Source: Nodosilinea sp. FACHB-131
Lineage (GTDB): Bacteria; Cyanobacteriota; Cyanobacteriia; Phormidesmidales; Phormidesmidaceae
NCBI RefSeq assembly: GCF_014695395.1
Contig: NZ_JACJOF010000025.1
Location: forward strand, 62,001 to 126,000
Reading direction: 5' to 3'
Length of the DNA stretch: 64,000 nucleotides
Shown here: piece by piece, positions 60,481-64,000 of the stretch
Layout of the letters: every line of letters starts with the position of its first letter
Position numbering within the stretch: position 1 is the stretch's first letter
Made by a program: the position numbers and the translations under genes
Notes under the pieces: model-generated
What the model was told of the DNA's origin: nothing
The model's database searches: none
What the model saw: only the letters and a program-made list of their open reading frames with translations

Positions 60481-61038
60481 ATGAAAAAGTCGAACTCTAT
60501 CCTCTGGGCGATCGCAGGCGCAGCACTTCTATGGGGAAGCGTCGCACTCGTTAGCGCCAGTGATGGAGTGTCCATGTTGGATTACGTATTCTATTTCCTT
60601 GGCGGCCTCGCTTTTGGTGCAGTCACAGTCGCCACTGCTGTTGGCCTGATAGGAAGATGTCTGAGGAAACGCGAGCGGCTGATTAAAATACTCCCTTACC
60701 CCTTCGTAATCCAGTTAGTTTTTCTTGTCATTGTCTTTGCGGGCGTCAGTTTTGATCTCGCGTTTGCGGCTAGATTTGCTGCGAGTCGCTCTGCGCTTGA
60801 GAGGGCGGCAACAGACACGCGCTCAGGGACAGGGATAGGTGCACCGACGTGGATTGGCTTCTTTAAAGTTAGCGAGATAGACAAGGCTGGCAACGCGGTA
60901 CGCTTCATTATTGGTGAGTGTGGTCTGGCGGATGACTGCGGCGTCGTCTATAGCCCGGACGGTACACCTCCAATTGTTGGAGAAGATTGGTACGTGCCGA
61001 TAAAAGGCTCGTGGTGGCGCTGGAGGCGGAGCTGGTAG
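60481..61038 (+). CDS. Hypothetical membrane protein
   Basis: 185 residues; I recognise no family. Three hydrophobic stretches (ILWAIAGAALLWGSVALVSA, LDYVFYFLGGLAFGAVTVAT, YPFVIQLVFLVIVFAGVSF) are followed by a soluble C-terminal part of about 85 residues that contains two Cys (GECGLADDCGVVYSPDGTPP) and ends in a Trp/Arg-rich tail (GSWWRWRRSW). Probably three membrane helices. It stands alone and has lower GC than the iron region. Whether it is expressed is unknown. Confidence 0.5.
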   Translation: MKKSNSILWAIAGAALLWGSVALVSASDGVSMLDYVFYFLGGLAFGAVTVATAVGLIGRCLRKRERLIKILPYPFVIQLVFLVIVFAGVSFDLAFAARFAASRSALERAATDTRSGTGIGAPTWIGFFKVSEIDKAGNAVRFIIGECGLADDCGVVYSPDGTPPIVGEDWYVPIKGSWWRWRRSW

Positions 61039-61223
61039 ACCGGGGAAAAGATTGTATGGGTGCTGCAACCTAACATCGGCATGCAGCAGACGTGCACCGG
61101 CAGGCCTCTCTTCATCAAGGGCTATAGCGCGCCGCTGATGCCCGACATTAGCTTTTACTCTAGATGCGGAATTGCTTGATATCTATTGAATCTATTGGGT
61201 AAATAAGTAAAGGAGTCGCCGTT

Positions 61224-62075
61224 TTGAAAGAATGGAAACGATCTCTACGTATTAGCCTCAAGTACGCTAGGAGCCTGCTTCGTGGCTACCCTTTCTTTTA
61301 TGCTCGGCAACAAACTCCTGATCAGTCACATCTTTTCCCTCATTTATGGTGTGATTCTGTCACAGCTATTCCTGACCGTGGCAGTCCAGAAATTCGGGAA
61401 AATCGTGTCTTAAATTTGCAACTGGCTGCGAGCAAAATTCACCAACTTCAACTTAACCCTGGGCAAATCTTCAGCTTCTGTAATTGCGTAGGCGATCCAA
61501 GCTTAAGCAATGGGTTTAAGACAGGACCCGTGTTTGTGCGCGGTCAAGTGCAGACGGGAGTTGGTGGCGGACTATGCTTAATTGCTACCAACCTGTTTCA
61601 TACGTTTTTGGTTTCAGGCTGCCAGATTTTGGAGCGGCACTGCCATAGCATTGATGCTTATGGGGGCGATCGCTTTTACCAGCTTGGCCAAGATGCTTCG
61701 ATCGCCTATGGCTACAAAGACTTGATCGTTCGGAATCACAGTGCTGTGGCACTACAGTTGCGCTTGCAAGTGCTGCCGGAGACGGGTCAGGTGGTCTCTA
61801 GTTTATGGGGGCAGTCTCCTTGCCCCTGGAAGGTTAAGGTTGACTCTGTGGTTTTGCAGGAGTTGTTGCCTTCTTCAACAACTGATATTTCTGGTTGGAT
61901 TGTTGAAACTCGACGATCTGTGTGCGATCGGGCAGACGATTCAAGAGCAGGGACTAACTCGGAAACCATGACTGAAGAACTTTCATGGCAACTTGATTAT
62001 CGCGCCATTAGTGTTTACAAACCCTGTGCTGACAGCAGTTTGGAGACTCCTGTTGAGGTCGATAAAATGGTATGA
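61224..62075 (+). CDS. VanW-family protein
   Basis: 283 residues from a TTG start preceded by aaaggag at 61209-61215. VanW core (about 70-175): RVLNLQLAASKIHQLQLNPG, IFSFCNCVGDPSLSNGFKTG, QTGVGGGLCLIATNLFHTFL, SGCQILERHCHSIDAYGGDR. No signal peptide is evident. VanW proteins accompany vancomycin-resistance clusters but also occur alone; their function is unresolved. The conserved GGGLC motif is intact. It stands alone, followed by the 42-bp repeat array. Confidence 0.85.
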   Translation: MKEWKRSLRISLKYARSLLRGYPFFYARQQTPDQSHLFPHLWCDSVTAIPDRGSPEIRENRVLNLQLAASKIHQLQLNPGQIFSFCNCVGDPSLSNGFKTGPVFVRGQVQTGVGGGLCLIATNLFHTFLVSGCQILERHCHSIDAYGGDRFYQLGQDASIAYGYKDLIVRNHSAVALQLRLQVLPETGQVVSSLWGQSPCPWKVKVDSVVLQELLPSSTTDISGWIVETRRSVCDRADDSRAGTNSETMTEELSWQLDYRAISVYKPCADSSLETPVEVDKMV

Positions 62076-62165
62076 GCAATGACTGTGAAAGTGATGGCCA
62101 TTGTTCATGAAAGCTGTTAGTGACAAAAACCAGCTTTTCTAAACAGCGACCTCAATAAGCTATAC

Positions 62166-62460
62166 AGCTATGCCACTTCGCTATACAGCTGTGCCACTTT
62201 GCTATACATCGGCCTGTGCAAGCTAAACAGCTGTGCCACTTTGCTATACATCGGCCTGTGTAAGCTAAACAGCTGTGCCACTTCGCTATACATCGGCCTG
62301 TGTAAGCTAAACAGCTGTGCCACTTCGCTATACATTGGCCTGTGTAAGCTAAACAGCTGTGCCACTTCGCTATACATCGGCCTGTGTAAGCTAAACAGCT
62401 GTGCCACTTCGCTATACATTGGCCTGTGTAAGCTAAACAGTTGTGCCAGTTTGCTTTACG
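62166..62460. repeat. 42-bp tandem repeat array, six full units
   Basis: Full units begin at 62187, 62229, 62271, 62313, 62355 and 62397, with a 21-base half unit before (62166-62186) and a decayed unit after (from 62439). Units differ at two or three positions (cttc/cttt, atcgg/attgg, tgtgc/tgtgt). Because 42 is a multiple of three, frames stay open on both strands (14-residue periods). No spacers, so not CRISPR. These open frames are not called as genes. Confidence 0.9.
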
Positions 62461-62528
62461 GCGGTCTTAGTTTGTGAAACGGGCTGCTCAGTAGGCCAAG
62501 TTGCGAGCGGTGGGCTTGATGTTGGTCG

Positions 62529-62566
62529 CCGCCCCCGACGAAAAAGGGTGCTGCCATCGGGGGCGG
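62529..62566 (-). terminator. GC-rich stem after the small conserved gene
   Basis: ccgcccccga (62529-62538) and tcgggggcgg (62557-62566) are a perfect 10-bp stem starting 10 bases after the minus-strand stop at 62577. No T-run follows. Confidence 0.5.
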
Positions 62567-62576
62567 ACAAAGTGCA

Positions 62577-62882
62577 TTACTCAATCAGCACGGTTTTGGT
62601 GGCGATTCGCGAAGCGATCCGTCCCGGAATCGCCATCCAGACAGTTCCTGCTGAGGAGGTTGCGCCGCTGATATCGCTGGTAGGCGGCACGGGGATGGGG
62701 TCGCTCCAGTCGTTGGGGTCGGTGTAGCCGAGGGCGTGGAGGATTTTGATGGTGCGGTCTATGCCTGCGAGGCTGCCGTAGAGCATATGGCGCACCCGCT
62801 CGGGGCGAATTTGAGGAGTACTGTGTGAAGACGGCGGAAGATGAGATGCGCCGCTGGCATCGGGTTCGAGATATTCAAACAT
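62577..62882 (-). CDS. Small conserved cyanobacterial protein, intact copy
   Basis: 101 residues from the ATG at 62882 (an upstream ATG at 62936 would read through the conserved leader). N-terminus MFEYLEPDASGASHLPPSS, then the conserved core RPERVRHMLYGSLAGIDRTI, KILHALGYTDPNDWSDPIPV and a tail AGTVWMAIPGRIASRIATKT. Similar small cyanobacterial proteins carry an IRHLLxGSPxxVxxTIxxLHxLGYA-type core; their function is unknown. Two decayed copies exist at 1548-1750 and 60356-60390. Confidence 0.7.
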   Translation of the reverse strand: MFEYLEPDASGASHLPPSSHSTPQIRPERVRHMLYGSLAGIDRTIKILHALGYTDPNDWSDPIPVPPTSDISGATSSAGTVWMAIPGRIASRIATKTVLIE

Positions 62883-63595
62883 GGGTTCTGTCTCCAGTTG
62901 TTGTTTAGGAAGACAGAACGCGAAAACCCCAGCCACCCGCAGTTGAAGTGCAAACTGTGGGGGCTAGGGTACGATGAGCCTAGCTTCGCAATCTGCGCCG
63001 TAGATTTGCGGAGTTAGCTGTCGTTGGTGTTACCAGCATCTTCAGGCAGCGCTAAAGTTTTCGAGTTCTGCGTAAGCACCGCTCTGCTGAACGGCTTAAT
63101 GTAAGAGAATAGTGGTACAAAAGCTCCCCATAACCGTAGGACAGCCTTGGTTAAGAAATCCAGCATCTATGAACAAAAAAGAATCTGAAGCCTGGAGATA
63201 CTTCAGCGCTCGGGCGTTCATACAAAAAATATTTCTATATTAAGATCCTATGTTCTGCGTTTAGACCAGAATCTTTCCGCCTAAAATCCATATAAAGATA
63301 TTTAAGCTGATAGACTTCCACCTAAGCTCCCACAGGAGAGTATTAGGCAGAATTTTTCCCTCTAATTATGAGTTAGATCACTTGAGTTGTCTGTGAGGAC
63401 AGCCGCTTGAGAGCTATCTGTAGAATGATTTCAAGAACAGAATAGACAACATATAAGTACTTTCATCAGAATCATCTAACAGCAATGTTGGGGGAGTTGA
63501 AAATATTAATTTTGGATTAAGTTTATATTTTGTACTCCTTGTAAAAGCTTTTATAACTACGCACCAGTTCTCTAAATTCTAAAGAGGAAGTTTCA
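62883..63595. other. Intergenic; conserved leader then AT-rich stretch
   Basis: 62883-62990 (minus) is the leader shared with the decayed copy at 1432-1547 (cagtttgcacttcaact and ttctgtcttcct). From about 63100 base composition becomes clearly AT-richer than in the rest of the window. No gene or RNA recognised; it must hold the promoter of the gene at 63596, for which gaggaag (63583-63589) is a ribosome-binding site. Confidence 0.45.
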
Positions 63596-64000
63596 ATGAC
63601 ACGATTACTAAGACAGCCAGGTTTCATTCGACGTGGATTACTCGTTGCTTTCGTAGTTACCTTACCTGCTTCTGGCTTCTTTATTTGGCTGAGTCTCGTC
63701 TTCTTCGCTGCTCCATCTCTGCTTAATTCAGATAGTATTATCCCAGCTTATGTTGGATTTCACATTAATTATCCATATCCAAGTCTTATGGGAGCCGTGC
63801 ACAATCTCCGCTGCCGCACTAACGGAGTAGTTATTCCGGATGGCTTTTCCTACTCCTGCCGCTTTAGTATGAAACCATCGAATGTTGAGCAGTTTATTCA
63901 GTGGAGGGAACTAAGCTCTACCAAAAGTAACCACTGTATAGAACGGTTAGCTAAACCTGGACCAGAGTTAGCTAAAACGAGTTGGTTTCCTCCAGAGGAT
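63596..64000 (+). CDS. Hypothetical membrane-anchored protein, cut by the window edge
   Basis: An open frame from the ATG at 63596 with gaggaag ahead runs 135 codons to the window end without a stop. N-terminus RLLRQPGFIRRGLLVAFVVT is basic, then one hydrophobic helix (LPASGFFIWLSLVFFAAPSL), then a soluble part with several Cys (HNLRCRTNGVVIP, FSYSCRFSMKPSNVEQF). I recognise no family. AT-rich composition unlike the iron and signalling genes suggests a different origin. Confidence 0.6.
   Translation, partial: MTRLLRQPGFIRRGLLVAFVVTLPASGFFIWLSLVFFAAPSLLNSDSIIPAYVGFHINYPYPSLMGAVHNLRCRTNGVVIPDGFSYSCRFSMKPSNVEQFIQWRELSSTKSNHCIERLAKPGPELAKTSWFPPED

Noticed and set aside
62166-62460. The 42-bp array as a CRISPR
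   Set aside because: Units abut without variable spacers and there are no cas genes nearby; it is a plain tandem repeat.
62168-62477. Open frames of 83 and 92 codons over the 42-bp array as genes
   Set aside because: They exist on both strands only because the period is a multiple of three; no ribosome-binding site or conserved domain supports either.
1-64000. tRNA, rRNA, tmRNA genes, prophage or complete insertion sequences
   Set aside because: No cloverleaf, rRNA core sequence, integrase or intact transposase was recognised; a covariance search would be needed to exclude small RNAs.

Overview
The window is chromosomal DNA from a cyanobacterium, most likely a GC-rich filamentous non-heterocystous lineage (Leptolyngbya/Nodosilinea-like; the genus is inference). 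The evidence is the dense HIP1 octamer (gcgatcgc), a complete nrtABCD nitrate transporter whose NrtC carries the cyanobacterial C-terminal NrtA-like domain, a CysR-type regulator next to a cys sulfate transporter, a Psb32-like TPM protein, an AMIN-domain TonB-dependent receptor, and several families of short interspersed repeats typical of cyanobacteria.

Layout. 0-4 kb: a baeRF-like protein, a decayed copy of a small gene whose intact copy lies at 62.6 kb, two small exported proteins of unknown function, and a structured intergenic stretch. 4.1-17.2 kb: ilvD, then a minus-strand signalling block: a nine-domain GAF/PAS diguanylate cyclase, a REC-EAL phosphodiesterase, and two adjacent PAS histidine kinases with C-terminal receivers. 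17.4-25 kb: UDP-GlcNAc 2-epimerase, cobN, and a GAF hybrid kinase with a degenerate receiver. 25.2-30.3 kb: a TPM protein, an OmpR-type two-component pair divergent from a repeat-containing exported protein, and lgt. 30.5-36.6 kb: sulfate uptake (cysA divergent from sbpA-cysT-cysW-NIL protein), cysR and a GNAT gene. 36.6-44 kb: an FMN reductase, a DUF2267 gene and nrtABCD. 44.5-57.3 kb: an iron/siderophore uptake region (tonB divergent from exbB-exbD, two FecCD permeases, FecE ATPase, AraC regulator, TonB-dependent receptor, FecB lipoprotein, DUF1636 protein, MFS transporter). 57.3-64 kb: EamA transporter, ABC exporter, four-helix-bundle protein, orphan genes, a VanW protein, a 42-bp tandem repeat and a truncated gene at the edge.

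Functional logic. Three nutrient-uptake systems (sulfate, nitrate, ferric siderophore) are encoded with likely regulators or operator-like palindromes in place. No siderophore biosynthesis is present, so the iron block probably takes up siderophores made elsewhere in the genome or by other organisms. The 6-17 kb block is a cyclic-di-GMP and phosphorelay signalling module.

The most unusual signal is the behaviour of the short repeats. Heptamer (tgggtgg-type), cccctctcccc-type, ttgaatt-type and gggtgtagg-type repeats lie between genes, but also sit in frame inside cobN (four places) and an ABC exporter (two places), without breaking the reading frame. Other notable points: two adjacent 21-bp direct repeats and a Fur-like palindrome ahead of the TonB-dependent receptor; a TonB with a long tail after its receptor-binding domain; a GAF domain keeping a Cys at the cyanobacteriochrome bilin position; and a small gene present as one intact and two decayed copies.
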